Shown here piece after piece: positions 34,951 through 44,019 of a stretch of DNA of 64,000 bases (positions within the stretch are counted from its first letter, which is position 1; every line of letters starts with the position of its first letter). A program made the translations under genes and the position numbers. Under the pieces are notes generated by a model. It worked only from the letters and a program-made list of their open reading frames with translations, was not told the origin of the DNA and did no database searches. The DNA lies in the NCBI GenBank assembly GCA_964415675.1, contig CAYQBG010000001.1, positions 220,742 through 284,741 on the forward strand, in the 5' to 3' direction. The DNA is from UBA5336 sp964415675 (lineage in GTDB: Bacteria; Pseudomonadota; Alphaproteobacteria; Caulobacterales; Hyphomonadaceae).

Positions 34951-35831
34951 TGTTTGCCGACCGTGTCATCGAGGCCGCACGCCGGCTGGGTCCGCTCTGC
35001 GTCGGCATTGACCCGCATGCCGGCCGCGTACCCAGCCTGTTCGGCGGCGACACGCCGAAGGGGCTTGCGGCTTGGGGGATGGCGCTGGTCGAAGCGTCGG
35101 CCGGCCGGGTCGCAGCGGTCAAGCCCCAGGTCGGCCTGTTCGAACGTCTCGGCCCGGAAGGCATGGCCGCGCTGCAAGTGGTGTGCGAGCGCGCCCGCGA
35201 GGCCGGCCTGGTTGTGATCGCGGATGCCAAGCGCGGGGATATCGGCTCGACTGCGGAAGGCTATGCGCAGGCCTGGCTCGGCGAGCATGCGCCTTTCGCC
35301 GCCGATGCGCTGACACTGAACCCCTATATGGGGCTCGATACGCTGGAGCCCTATGTAGGGCTCGCGCAGGCGCATGGGAAGGGGATTGCAGTGCTCACCC
35401 GGACCTCCAATCCCGGCGCGCAGGATTTCCAGCTGCTCCGGGTCGGCAATCGTCCGGTCTATGCTTGCGTGGCAGAGGCGCTTGGCCAGCTTGTCGACCG
35501 GCTTAAAGGGGAGAGTGGCTGGTCGGGCTGCATGCTCGTCGCAGGCGCAACCGGGCCGGATGAGGCCAGAGCGATCCGCGCCCTGGCCCCGAACGCACTG
35601 TTTCTTGTTCCCGGCTTTGGCACGCAGGGCGCAGGCGTGCGCGACGCGCTGGCGGGGTTTGTGACCGGACCTGCCGGCCTTGAGGGCGGCCTCGTCAATG
35701 CCTCCCGGTCCGTGACCTTCCCGAAGGCCGCTGACGGCGCCAGAAGCTACGGCTCCTGGCGGGCGGCCGTGACAGACGCGATCGATGAAGCTCAGGCTGC
35801 ATTGAAGGCTGGCGCTGCGTCAGGCGTGTGA
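34950..35831 (+). CDS. pyrF: Orotidine 5'-phosphate decarboxylase, type 2
   Basis: Final step of UMP synthesis. The 293 residues have CVGIDPHAGRVP at the N-terminus and the catalytic array D92-A-K94-x-x-D97 in IADAKRGDIGSTAEGYA; length and motifs fit the longer type 2 enzymes. TGATG overlap with the protease gene implies coupled translation. Confidence 0.95.
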   Translation: MFADRVIEAARRLGPLCVGIDPHAGRVPSLFGGDTPKGLAAWGMALVEASAGRVAAVKPQVGLFERLGPEGMAALQVVCERAREAGLVVIADAKRGDIGSTAEGYAQAWLGEHAPFAADALTLNPYMGLDTLEPYVGLAQAHGKGIAVLTRTSNPGAQDFQLLRVGNRPVYACVAEALGQLVDRLKGESGWSGCMLVAGATGPDEARAIRALAPNALFLVPGFGTQGAGVRDALAGFVTGPAGLEGGLVNASRSVTFPKAADGARSYGSWRAAVTDAIDEAQAALKAGAASGV

Positions 35832-35917
35832 AACGCTCGACAAGACGGCGCAATCTTATAGTTTTGCAATTAACACAGGTGCGCCCCGAAGAGACGCGCC
35901 GGAGGGAGGAGACCGAG

Positions 35918-38113
35918 ATGATTTTCAGGAAGACGCACGCAAACTGGCTGGCCGGCGCAGCAGTGCTCGCCCTTGCGGCCTGTGGAGAGGCCACGCAGGA
36001 GCCCGAGCCCGCCAACACAACGGCGCCGGAGACGCAGGCGGACGCGCAACAGGGCTTCGCGGCCGTCGATACCGCCCGCATACTGGCAGCCGGCGAAACG
36101 CCGGAGGAATGGCTGACCTATGGCGGAAATTATGATGAACACCGCCATTCCGGCCTGACCAAGGTCGACACGGGCAATGTCAGCCGGCTTGGCGTCGCCT
36201 GGACCTATGACCTGACGACCAATCGCGGCGTGGAATCGACCCCGATCGTGGTCGATGGCGTCATGTATGTCACATCGGCCTGGTCGGTCGTGCATGCGCT
36301 TGATGCCAGGACCGGCGAAGAGCTCTGGGTCTATGAGCCTGATGTTGACTATGCCGTCGGCGCAAAGGCTTGCTGCGATGTCGTGAACCGGGGCGTCGCG
36401 GTTTATAATGGGAAGGTCTATGTCGGCGTCATCGACGGGCGGCTTGAGGCGCTCGATGCGCAGACGGGGAAAGTCATCTGGAGCACGGTGACGGTCGATC
36501 AGTCGAAACCTTATACGATCACCGGCGCGCCGCGCGTCGTCGACGGCAAGGTGCTGATCGGCAATGGCGGGGCCGAACTTGGCGTGCGCGGCTACCTGTC
36601 GGCCTATGATGGCGAGACAGGCAAGCTGGTCTGGCGATTCTACACCGTGCCGAACCCCCAGAAAAAGGCCGACAATGCCGCCTCGGACGCCATCTTTGCC
36701 GAGCTTGGCAATGAGACCTGGGACGATACAGGCGCCTGGGTCAGTGATGGCGGCGGCGGGACAGTCTGGGACTCGATCGTCTATGATGCGGTCAATGACC
36801 AGATCGTCTTCGGGGTGGGCAATGGGTCACCCTGGAACCGCGACATTCGCAGCCCGTCCGGCGGGGACAATCTGTTCCTGTCCTCGATCGTCGCTGTCGA
36901 TGCCGATACAGGCGAATATAACTGGCACTTCCAGACCACGCCTGGAGACAACTGGGACTATACCGCCACCCAGACCATCATCCTGGCCGACCTGCCGCTG
37001 GGCGAAGATGGCGAGACACGCCGCGTCGCCATGCAGGCGCCGAAGAATGGCTTCTTCTATGTGGTGGATGCGGCCACGGGCGAGTTCATTTCCGGGGAAA
37101 ATTTCGTCCCGGTCACATGGGCGACCGGCCTGGATGAGAATGGCCGCCCGGTCGAGGTGGCCGAAGCGCGCTATGGCGCCACGCCCGTCCTGCAGCTGCC
37201 CGGTGCGCTGGGCGCCCATAACTGGCAGCCCATGGCCTTCAATCCGCAGCTGAACCTCGCCTATATCCCGGCGCAGGAAATCCCGCAGGCCTATGCCAGC
37301 GACCCGCGCTTTAGCGACACCCCGACAAAGTGGAACACGGGTGTCGATTTCTCGGCTGGCCAGATGGCCGAGCCGCCGGAAGGCACGATCGAGGCGATCC
37401 GGGCGACGCTCAAAGGGCGCCTGATCGCCTGGGACCCGGTCGCGCAGGAGGCCCGCTGGAGCGTCGAGCATGAGAATGCCTGGAATGGCGGCGTGCTCTC
37501 GACCGCTGGCGGTCTTGTCTTCCAGGGCAAGCTGAATGGTGAATTCGTTGCCTATGACGCGGCCACGGGCGAGGAACTCTGGAGCCATGACGTGAAGTCC
37601 GGCGCGGCATCGGGGCCGGGCACCTATGCCATTGATGGTGAGCAATATGTCACGATCACGACGGGCTGGGGATCGGCTTACGCGCTCGCAGCCGGCATGG
37701 GTTATGATGAAAAAGTGCCCTCGACGGTTGGCAAGGTTGTCACCTTCAAGCTCGGCGGCAACAAGATCATTGCCGAACCCGATCTGCCAATGATCGAACG
37801 CTCACCCAAATCGAAGGACTTTGCCTCAGCCGGGATGGTGGCGGACGGAACGATCCATTATGCCCGCAACTGCGCGGTTTGCCATGGCCAGCTGGCGATC
37901 AGTTCCGGCGTGCTTCCGGACCTGCGCTGGTCGGCCATTGCCGGCGACGCGGAGGCCTGGAACAGCGTCGTCATGGACGGCACGCTGTCGGCCAATGGCA
38001 TGGTGGCTTTCAGCGATGTGCTGACGCCTCAGCAGTCCGAAGCTATCCGCGGCTATGTGATCCGCCAGGCCCATATCGGCGCTGGAGAAGAACCGACCGG
38101 TGGCCAGCCCTGA
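35918..38113 (+). CDS. PQQ-dependent quinohemoprotein alcohol dehydrogenase, lipoprotein form
   Basis: Periplasmic alcohol oxidase using PQQ and heme c. 731 residues: lipoprotein signal (LALAAC, lipidated C22), eight-bladed propeller with tryptophan-docking repeats (e.g. ALDARTGEELWVY), vicinal disulfide C152-C153 (AKACCDVV) that sits over PQQ, and a C-terminal cytochrome domain with C652-AV-CH. The lipid anchor is unusual; most are soluble with a plain signal peptide. ATG 35918 has GGGAGGAG upstream. No PQQ synthesis genes are in the window. Confidence 0.94.
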   Translation: MIFRKTHANWLAGAAVLALAACGEATQEPEPANTTAPETQADAQQGFAAVDTARILAAGETPEEWLTYGGNYDEHRHSGLTKVDTGNVSRLGVAWTYDLTTNRGVESTPIVVDGVMYVTSAWSVVHALDARTGEELWVYEPDVDYAVGAKACCDVVNRGVAVYNGKVYVGVIDGRLEALDAQTGKVIWSTVTVDQSKPYTITGAPRVVDGKVLIGNGGAELGVRGYLSAYDGETGKLVWRFYTVPNPQKKADNAASDAIFAELGNETWDDTGAWVSDGGGGTVWDSIVYDAVNDQIVFGVGNGSPWNRDIRSPSGGDNLFLSSIVAVDADTGEYNWHFQTTPGDNWDYTATQTIILADLPLGEDGETRRVAMQAPKNGFFYVVDAATGEFISGENFVPVTWATGLDENGRPVEVAEARYGATPVLQLPGALGAHNWQPMAFNPQLNLAYIPAQEIPQAYASDPRFSDTPTKWNTGVDFSAGQMAEPPEGTIEAIRATLKGRLIAWDPVAQEARWSVEHENAWNGGVLSTAGGLVFQGKLNGEFVAYDAATGEELWSHDVKSGAASGPGTYAIDGEQYVTITTGWGSAYALAAGMGYDEKVPSTVGKVVTFKLGGNKIIAEPDLPMIERSPKSKDFASAGMVADGTIHYARNCAVCHGQLAISSGVLPDLRWSAIAGDAEAWNSVVMDGTLSANGMVAFSDVLTPQQSEAIRGYVIRQAHIGAGEEPTGGQP

Positions 38114-38133
38114 CCGGTGCGCCTGAAAAACCG

Positions 38134-38164
38134 GTCCGGGTTGGTGTATCAAACCTACCCGGAC
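38134..38164 (+). terminator. Hairpin after the alcohol dehydrogenase
   Basis: GTCCGGGTTGG (38134-38144) pairs with CCTACCCGGAC (38154-38164), one mismatch, and extends further with CCGG/CCGG. There is no T-run, so termination is possible but unproven. Confidence 0.35.
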
Positions 38165-38208
38165 CCGGCATTTCAGCTTAGATTAGGGGTGACCAGACGA
38201 GGCCTGCC

Positions 38209-38745
38209 ATGCACATCATCGCCCTGCTCATCGCAATCGTCACAGCAATCGGCGTGTGGCAATGGCGCGTTCAGCGGGCCCGCGAAATCGCCGAAGAGAT
38301 GGGCGATATCGCTGCCACCGCAGCCAACCTGCCCCGCCGCCTCGCCTTCAAGCGCAAATCCGGCAAACAAGGCCTTGCGCTCGTTGAAGACCCGCGCGAG
38401 GCGGCTGCCGTCATGATGTACCAGATGGCCCTGGAGGGCGGCAATGTCTCGCTCATTTCCAAAGAGGTGATGCGCGACCTGATGATGGATGAATTCGAGA
38501 TCACAGAGGAAGACGCCGACGCCTTGATCCATCATGCGGGATGGCTGATGCGCGAGGCGCCAGTCGCTGATGCCGTGATGGATCGTATGACCAAGACGGT
38601 CCTGGCCAACCCCTCCATCGGGCCGAAACAGATTGTCGATCTTGACGGTATGCTTGTGGCGGTCTCCGAGGCCGACGGTCCGCCGACACATGACCAGTTG
38701 CAGATCCTTCAGACCTATCGCAATCGGGCAGGCGTGCAGACCTGA
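38209..38745 (+). CDS. Membrane-anchored protein with TerB-like helical domain
   Basis: 178 residues: an N-terminal helix (2-18) then an acidic, helical region whose spacing (EVMRDLMMDEFEITEEDADA) recalls TerB-type tellurite-resistance domains. That likeness is weak and I do not name the family. No partner gene is close. Confidence 0.6.
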   Translation: MHIIALLIAIVTAIGVWQWRVQRAREIAEEMGDIAATAANLPRRLAFKRKSGKQGLALVEDPREAAAVMMYQMALEGGNVSLISKEVMRDLMMDEFEITEEDADALIHHAGWLMREAPVADAVMDRMTKTVLANPSIGPKQIVDLDGMLVAVSEADGPPTHDQLQILQTYRNRAGVQT

Positions 38746-38883
38746 TCTGAACGCGACCCTTGATGCCTCCTGACACTGCCCTGCGATTTCTGAGAAATCA
38801 GGCTATTCAGTGAATATCGGAAATACAGACAATAAATGAGAAACCCGGAACGCCGGTTTACTTGTCAGAAACATGTTATGAAT
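38746..38883. other. Gene-free, AT-rich stretch
   Basis: 138 bp without an open frame. It holds a small palindrome (GATTTCT-G-AGAAATC) and no recognisable gene or promoter. The following candidate RNA runs toward it on the minus strand. Confidence 0.5.
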
Positions 38884-38916
38884 AAAAAAGAGGCTGATCC
38901 ATTCTGGATCAGCCTC
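38884..38916 (-). terminator. Strong Rho-independent terminator, minus strand
   Basis: Perfect 11-bp stem GAGGCTGATCC / GGATCAGCCTC with a 5-nt loop, followed on the minus strand by six T (38889-38884). It faces transcription coming from the right, i.e. from the candidate RNA or the broken gene at 39161-39628. Confidence 0.85.
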
Positions 38917-39060
38917 AGGCGATAGTTGGAGAGAGGCCTTGCAAGACCTCGGGAACATACTGGCTCCCGAGACCTAAATAACAATTTAATCGCAAGGCCT
39001 CCCCTCACACAGTTCAGCATAAACGATCATCCACATCCAGAAAGATCAGTTTGTGTAGGA
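38917..39060 (-). ncRNA. Candidate small RNA
   Basis: Upstream of the terminator, on the minus strand, an outer stem AGGCCTTGC (39000-38992) / GCAAGGCCT (38942-38934) encloses an inner stem CTCGGGA (38971-38965) / TCCCGAG (38954-38948). With the terminator this gives a two-domain RNA of roughly 150-180 nt. The 5' end is a guess. The structure does not match 6S, tmRNA or RNase P RNA as I know them. It could instead be the 3' untranslated end of the broken gene's message. Confidence 0.4.
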
Positions 39061-39160
39061 ATATTTTCTCAATTCATATTCTCGAGTGCTTATCGATTAC
39101 TTTGAATATACAATTCAGATCGTGAACGGGATCACATTCAAGGATTTCAGTTTTCTTTTG

Positions 39161-39628
39161 TCATGGCGACTTCGGCCGCTTGAGATCGTATTTTCCCGAC
39201 TGCATCTCATTGCGAAGCATGGCGCATTCATTGGCCGGAAGGTTGGATGGGGTCGGGCCGTTCATCTGGAATTGCGCGAAAGCCACCGTCGCCATGGCCT
39301 GGCGCGCCATGGTGCCGGTCGCCGCGCTCGATATGATCTCGGCCTGGCTCATATCGACTGAGGGCGTATTGGCATCGCGCAACCTGATGAATTTGTGTTC
39401 CCATTGGTCATAGGCTGGCTTGTTACGCTGCTCATAAGCCTTTTAGGCGATGAACGGGCGCGGCGGGACGGGGCTCGCCGGCGCCGGCGAGAAAGCGGTC
39501 CAGACCAGCGAGATCAGCACGCCCGCCATCGGCAGCGCGGCCAGCAGCCAATATCATTGCATCGACGCCTTGCGCTCCTGCCGGATCGCCAGGCTGATGC
39601 GCATATCCTCTATGTCATCTTTCCTCAT
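39161..39628 (-). pseudogene. Small membrane-anchored gene broken by two in-frame stops
   Basis: One frame of 156 codons runs from ATG 39628 (with GGGAGG upstream) to TGA 39161 but is interrupted by TGA at codon 25 (39556-39554) and TAA at codon 62 (39445-39443). Read through, it gives a charged start (MRKDDIEDMRISLAIRQERK), a helix (YWLLAALPMAGVLISLVW), a Pro-rich linker (SPAPASPVPPRP) and a soluble domain (AYEQRNKPAYDQWEHKFI onward). This sensible layout suggests a gene that has decayed, or sequencing errors at both sites. No family recognised. Confidence 0.6.
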
Positions 39629-39714
39629 CGCCCCGACCTCCCGCCTGACTGGACGGGAAACCGGATAATTCAGCACGGTTAAGAACGCGCCAAACCGATC
39701 GGCAAGTTTCCCGC

Positions 39715-41199
39715 TCAGGCCGAAACGGGCGGGACATTTTCAATCCAGGGACGAGCCTCTTCCAGTTCATAAGCCAGCTGGAAGAGCATCGCGTCATCGC
39801 CCCGCTTGCCCGAGAACATCATGCCGATTGGCAGGCCAGCCGAACTCCAGGCCAGCGGCACGGACATGGAGGCCGCGCCGGCAACATTCATCGGCGCGGT
39901 ATAGGCCGCAAAATCTGTCACGCGCTGCATATGGGTCGCGCCATCAATCCCGGGGCTGAGAAGCCCGATTTCGACCGGCGGCGCCCCCACTGTGGGGCTC
40001 AGCAGGACATCCAGGCCCTCGAACATGGCGCCATAACGCGCCTCGAACCCTTTCAGATAGGCCATTGTTTCCGGCATCTCGTCCCGTCGGGCCAGGAAAT
40101 GCTCGCGAAGATGGAGGGTCCAGGGCTCGACAATTTCGGGCCCGATCGGCTTGCCGGAGACCTGGCTGGCAGCCTCGGCAAACTCGCTCGCGCCCGCTGC
40201 CCAGTAAAGCAGGAAGCGGTCGGCGAATTCGGCGCCATCAATTGGCAGAGAGAAATCGACCACCTCATGGCCGAGCGCGTGGCAAAGCTCGGCCGTTGCC
40301 TCAGCGGCGCGGCGCACCTCACGATCCAGCGGACCGCCTGCTGGCGGTTCCGGCGCAAAACCGATCGTCAGCCGCTTCGAGGCCGGCCCGGTCAGGTTGC
40401 CAATCGTGGGATAGTTGCCGGTCTCATTCATCCGGAAGGCCGCCACGCTGTCGCGCACGGTCAGGGTCACGGCATGACTGACCGAGATATCCACATCACG
40501 CGATGGACCGCCACCATGATGCAAACGCCCCCGCGAGGGTTTCAGGCCGAACAGGCCGCAACAACTGGCCGGAATGCGGATCGATCCGCCACCATCGCTG
40601 GCATGCGCAAACGGCACCACACGCGCGGCTGTCAGCGCCGCCGCCCCGCCAGATGAGCCACCCGGAGTGCGGCCAGTGTCCCAGGGATTGCGGGTCGGTC
40701 CGGTCGCCAGGGGTTCCGTCGAGGCTGTCAGCCCGGCTTCCGGCGAGGTCGATTTGCCCAGCGAAATGAGGCCCGCGCGCCGCCAGGCCGCAGAGATCGG
40801 GTGATCGACCGGCGCGACATAACCCCTGAAGCCGCGGCTGCCATAAAAGGTCGGCTCGCCCTTGCGGTCGTTGAGATCCTTGATGAAAGTCGGAACGCCG
40901 GCGAACACGCCCTGCGGCATCGCTGCTGCCGCCTCTCTGGCGCTTTCGAACGTCCTGGTGGCGATGGCATTTATCTGCGGTTCGACGGCCTCGGCGCGGT
41001 TGATCGCCGAATCGACGACCTCGCTGGCGGTCATCTCCCCATCAGAGATGAGTTCAGCAAGGCGCACCCCGTCCATGAATGCAGCGTCCGAAGCGCCGGC
41101 CGATTGGGTGCGGGCGGGGGCGCAGGCGCCGGCAAGAGGCAGGAAGGCGGCGAGCGCGCCGCCCCCGACCAATGCCTGTCGGCGATTGAAATGGCTCAT
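39715..41199 (-). CDS. Exported amidase (amidase signature family)
   Basis: 494 residues. The start MSHFNRRQALVGGGALAAFL with LAGAC looks like a Tat-type lipoprotein signal (lipidated C26). The Ser-cisSer-Lys triad is K107 (TFIKDLNDR), S182 (GGSSGG) and S206 (GGGSIRIPA). Substrates of this family vary (amides, amidated peptides, polymers). ATG 41199 with GGGAGG upstream; the frame is open further upstream as antisense of the next gene only. Confidence 0.9.
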   Translation of the reverse strand: MSHFNRRQALVGGGALAAFLPLAGACAPARTQSAGASDAAFMDGVRLAELISDGEMTASEVVDSAINRAEAVEPQINAIATRTFESAREAAAAMPQGVFAGVPTFIKDLNDRKGEPTFYGSRGFRGYVAPVDHPISAAWRRAGLISLGKSTSPEAGLTASTEPLATGPTRNPWDTGRTPGGSSGGAAALTAARVVPFAHASDGGGSIRIPASCCGLFGLKPSRGRLHHGGGPSRDVDISVSHAVTLTVRDSVAAFRMNETGNYPTIGNLTGPASKRLTIGFAPEPPAGGPLDREVRRAAEATAELCHALGHEVVDFSLPIDGAEFADRFLLYWAAGASEFAEAASQVSGKPIGPEIVEPWTLHLREHFLARRDEMPETMAYLKGFEARYGAMFEGLDVLLSPTVGAPPVEIGLLSPGIDGATHMQRVTDFAAYTAPMNVAGAASMSVPLAWSSAGLPIGMMFSGKRGDDAMLFQLAYELEEARPWIENVPPVSA

Positions 41200-41310
41200 C
41201 AGTATCCTCCCAGTCTGTTCTTTTTCCCCACAGTGTCCCTGCGTGCCGCCGGTGGCAAGACCCATGCCTGGCACTTGCCCCGCCCGGCCGAAACGGGCCA
41301 TGAAACAGGC

Positions 41311-42348
41311 ATGAAGATCGACCGGCTCTACCTGCATGTGGCGATTGGCGAGACCCGCGCCGCAGCCTTCGCCGGTGCGCAGGCCGTCGCCCTGTTCACC
41401 GCACCGGACGGCCTTGCGCGCATACCGCGCCTCGGCGACGTGCTTGAAGCCCGCCTTGGCGGCGCTGCCCCCGGTGGCGAGGGCTGGTTCGTGCGGCTGG
41501 ATGGCGGCGCGGACGCGTTCCTGCGCAAACGCCCCGACGGCCTGACCGAAGGCGCCGCATTCATGGCGGAGATTGCCAGCGAAGCGCGCTGCGGCAAGCT
41601 CGCCCGCGTGCGCCCTGCCGGGGCCGTATCGTGCACACAACTCCCCCCCCTGGAGGCCTGGCGCGCCCGGCTGCCTGGCGCCAGTGCCCTGACTTTCGAA
41701 ACCGGGCGCGAGGCGCGCGAGGCCATCGCGCAAGCCTTTGACGAGGCGCTCAGCCCGTCACTCACCCTGCCCGGCGGCGGACGGCTGACACTGACACGAA
41801 CGCGCGCACTCACGGCCATTGATATCGACACGGCCGGGCGCACTCATAAAAGCCGTCCCGGTGCGCGCGCACGCGCCGTCAATCTCAACGCTGTTGAAGA
41901 GACCGCCCGCCAGCTGGCCCTGCGCGGGCTGGGCGGGCTGGTCGTGCTCGATTGTGTTGCCCCCCTGCCCCGGGCCTTGGGCAATGAGCTGAAATCGGCC
42001 TTTCTCCAGCGTTTCCGAGCTATCTGCCTGCGGCGCGCCGAGGCGCTTGCGCCCTCGCCCTTCGGCCTGATGGAGATGTCGCTGGCCTGGGGTGAACGCC
42101 CGGTCGGCGAGATCTATCTCGAACGCGATGGCGCGCCCTCGCCATTGGGGCAGTTGCTGGCCGGGCTGGGGCGGATCGAAGCCGAGGCCGAAGCACGCAC
42201 ATCCGACGCGCTTGTGCTTGAACTGCCCGCACAGGCGCTGGCGCTGTTTGACGCGCCCGGCGCCCCCTATGCAGAGCGGCTCGCCTCGCGCTATGGGCGG
42301 CGCATCACCGTGCGGGCCTCGCCGCGCGTCGCTATTGAGGTTTTCTGA
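41311..42348 (+). CDS. Ribonuclease E/G family protein
   Basis: 345 residues, shorter than E. coli RNase G. The N-terminal third is an S1-like domain (LGDVLEARLGG... WFVRLDGGADAFL); the catalytic part keeps the metal aspartates in ALTAIDIDTAG and GGLVVLDCVAP. The C-terminal Zn-link cysteines of RNase E are absent, so it is nearer to RNase G. Start ATG 41311. Its stop shares a base with yacG (TGATG), a common alphaproteobacterial pairing. Confidence 0.88.
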   Translation: MKIDRLYLHVAIGETRAAAFAGAQAVALFTAPDGLARIPRLGDVLEARLGGAAPGGEGWFVRLDGGADAFLRKRPDGLTEGAAFMAEIASEARCGKLARVRPAGAVSCTQLPPLEAWRARLPGASALTFETGREAREAIAQAFDEALSPSLTLPGGGRLTLTRTRALTAIDIDTAGRTHKSRPGARARAVNLNAVEETARQLALRGLGGLVVLDCVAPLPRALGNELKSAFLQRFRAICLRRAEALAPSPFGLMEMSLAWGERPVGEIYLERDGAPSPLGQLLAGLGRIEAEAEARTSDALVLELPAQALALFDAPGAPYAERLASRYGRRITVRASPRVAIEVF

Positions 42349-42533
42349 TGAACCAGCCCCTCTGCCCCGTCTGCGAACGCCGCAAGGCCGAGCCGGACTA
42401 TCGCCCTTTCTGCTCGAAACGCTGCGCCGATGTCGATCTTTCGCGCTGGCTCAAGGGCAGCTACGCCATTCCCGGACGCCCCGCCGACGAGGCCGAAGAC
42501 ACCCCCGGCACGGGCGAGGGGTCGGAGGGCTGA
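42348..42533 (+). CDS. yacG: DNA gyrase inhibitor YacG
   Basis: 61-residue zinc protein that binds GyrB and blocks gyrase. The four zinc ligands are the cysteines of CPVC and CSKRC, in the usual CPVC...PFCSKRCADVDLSRW arrangement. Overlaps the RNase gene by one base. Confidence 0.92.
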   Translation: MNQPLCPVCERRKAEPDYRPFCSKRCADVDLSRWLKGSYAIPGRPADEAEDTPGTGEGSEG

Positions 42534-42602
42534 AAATGACCGCCCTCAGGGCATGGACAAATGCTGCCCCCGGCGATATCTAGCGCGCTTACCCAAAGGC
42601 CC

Positions 42603-42677
42603 GCCCGGGTAGCTCAGGGGTAGAGCAGCGGATTGAAAATCCGCGTGTCGGTGGTTCGATTCCGCCCCCGGGCACCA
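42603..42677 (+). tRNA. tRNA-Phe (GAA)
   Basis: Complete cloverleaf of 75 nt with encoded CCA: acceptor GCCCGGG / CCCGGGC, anticodon stem GCGGA / TCCGC with loop TTGAAAA (anticodon GAA), T-arm GGTGG-TTCGATT-CCGCC. It lies 69 bp downstream of yacG. Confidence 0.97.
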
Positions 42678-42958
42678 TTCACTTCTCCGAAGACATCCGA
42701 AACAGGCCGAAATTCCCTGAATATATTAGATTTTTTGGACACCCGCATCGGACGGCTGTCCGATGTTGTGCGGGTACATCTGTTCCCATCCGGCGAATTT
42801 GCGGGTCTGCGGGCTGAGGAAACTGACACAGGCCGCGTGACGTCCGGTTTGAAGCCTGAAGAAAAAGGTGAGGATGACCGCGCGGTCAGGGGGGTGTGCG
42901 CCAGGCAGGCATGGCCCTGCCCGGCAAGCGGCGTTTCAGGGCGCGCTGGCGCCTTGCA
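42678..42958. other. Gene-free segment after tRNA-Phe, possible old integration scar
   Basis: 281 bp with no credible gene. The first 80 bp are unusually AT-rich for the window, and the plus-strand frame there (DTRIGRLSD...LFPSG) faintly recalls the start of tyrosine integrases that use tRNA genes. I would not call it a gene. Confidence 0.35.
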
Positions 42959-43963
42959 TCAGGCCCGCCAGCCGCGGCGCATGTCGGATTCGACCAGCGC
43001 AAAGACGGCCGGCGAGAGCGTGCCTGTCATCGGCAGGCCGCGGGAACTCTGATAAGCTGTCAGCGCATTGCGGCTCTGCGCGCCCCAGACACCATCAATG
43101 CGACCGGGATCGAATCCCATTCGGGCCAGGGAGGATTGCGTGGACCGCTGGCGGTCGCGTCTGGCCATGCCGGCATAGCGCTCAAGGCTGTCGCGGTACT
43201 GCCTGGGATCGCCGACGCCGCTTTCCAGGCAGGGCAGATAGTCGATATTGTAGTAGCGCGCAACATGGATCAGCGTGGCGGCCTCTGCGATGCGCCGCTG
43301 CGCAAGCTGGGGCCCATCGGCCCATCGCGCATCAAAGCCGATCGTCGCGGCGTTCACTCCGTCGTCGACCAGCAGGCGGGCATCGACCTCATTGGCGCCG
43401 ACAAACAGGCCGATGGCGGTCGAAAACTCGATGATACCCTCTCTCTCGGTGACAAAATCGCCGGCGATATAATCAAACCGCCGTTCCCCGTTCAGGCGCA
43501 GCCGCCCCGTCAGCCATTTCAGGTCTGCAAGGCCTCCCGACTGGCGCAGGAGTTCGTCATCCTGAGTCCAGGCGCCGTCAATCTTGAAGGCCGGGCGCAC
43601 ATTCAGGTCGTCATAATCGCCCTCGCGGGTCGAGCGCACGCGCGATGTCTCCATCTTGGAGATCGCGGTGATGACCAGCCATTCGCTCGCCTGGCTCAGC
43701 CGTGAACGATCATTCAGCCGGGCGGGAATTGTGCTGTCACGGATATTGTCGACCTCGATGACGATCGGTCGGGCATTTGATTCCTCGATCAGGGCGCCCA
43801 GGCATTGAAGGCCGAAAGAGTGCTCGGTCATGACCGGGCTGACATCGCTGTGGCCCGCGCGCACCGGGCTTTGCGGGGTGATCGCCTCCATGGTCGCGCA
43901 CGATGTCAGGCTGGTCAGCGCGAGAGCGGAAGCGACGCGCTTGAGATTCCTCGTCAGTGTCAT
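42959..43963 (-). CDS. CsgG-like lipoprotein with peptidoglycan-binding domain
   Basis: 334 residues: lipoprotein signal (SLTSC, lipidated C22), a central domain of about 200 residues resembling CsgG/FlgO-type outer-membrane lipoproteins, and a C-terminal peptidoglycan-binding domain (QSSLARMGFDPGRIDGVWG). The CsgG likeness is moderate. ATG 43963 with GGAG nine bases upstream. It follows the anti-sigma gene by 56 bp on the same strand and no ECF-type promoter is visible between them, so it probably belongs to the ECF operon. Confidence 0.65.
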   Translation of the reverse strand: MTLTRNLKRVASALALTSLTSCATMEAITPQSPVRAGHSDVSPVMTEHSFGLQCLGALIEESNARPIVIEVDNIRDSTIPARLNDRSRLSQASEWLVITAISKMETSRVRSTREGDYDDLNVRPAFKIDGAWTQDDELLRQSGGLADLKWLTGRLRLNGERRFDYIAGDFVTEREGIIEFSTAIGLFVGANEVDARLLVDDGVNAATIGFDARWADGPQLAQRRIAEAATLIHVARYYNIDYLPCLESGVGDPRQYRDSLERYAGMARRDRQRSTQSSLARMGFDPGRIDGVWGAQSRNALTAYQSSRGLPMTGTLSPAVFALVESDMRRGWRA

Positions 43964-44019
43964 GTCATGTCTCCGGAACGCTTTATGGTTCTGGGCACAC
44001 AACGCACCGGGCGGGCCGT

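Noticed and set aside
38884..39060. The structured stretch as 6S RNA
   Set aside because: The outer and inner stems lack the long near-continuous helix with a central bubble expected of 6S, and the overall order of elements does not fit.
42633..43052. A plus-strand frame starting in the tRNA and reading through the following gap
   Set aside because: It begins inside the tRNA, overlaps the opposite-strand lipoprotein gene, and shows no convincing family match beyond a faint integrase-like phrase.
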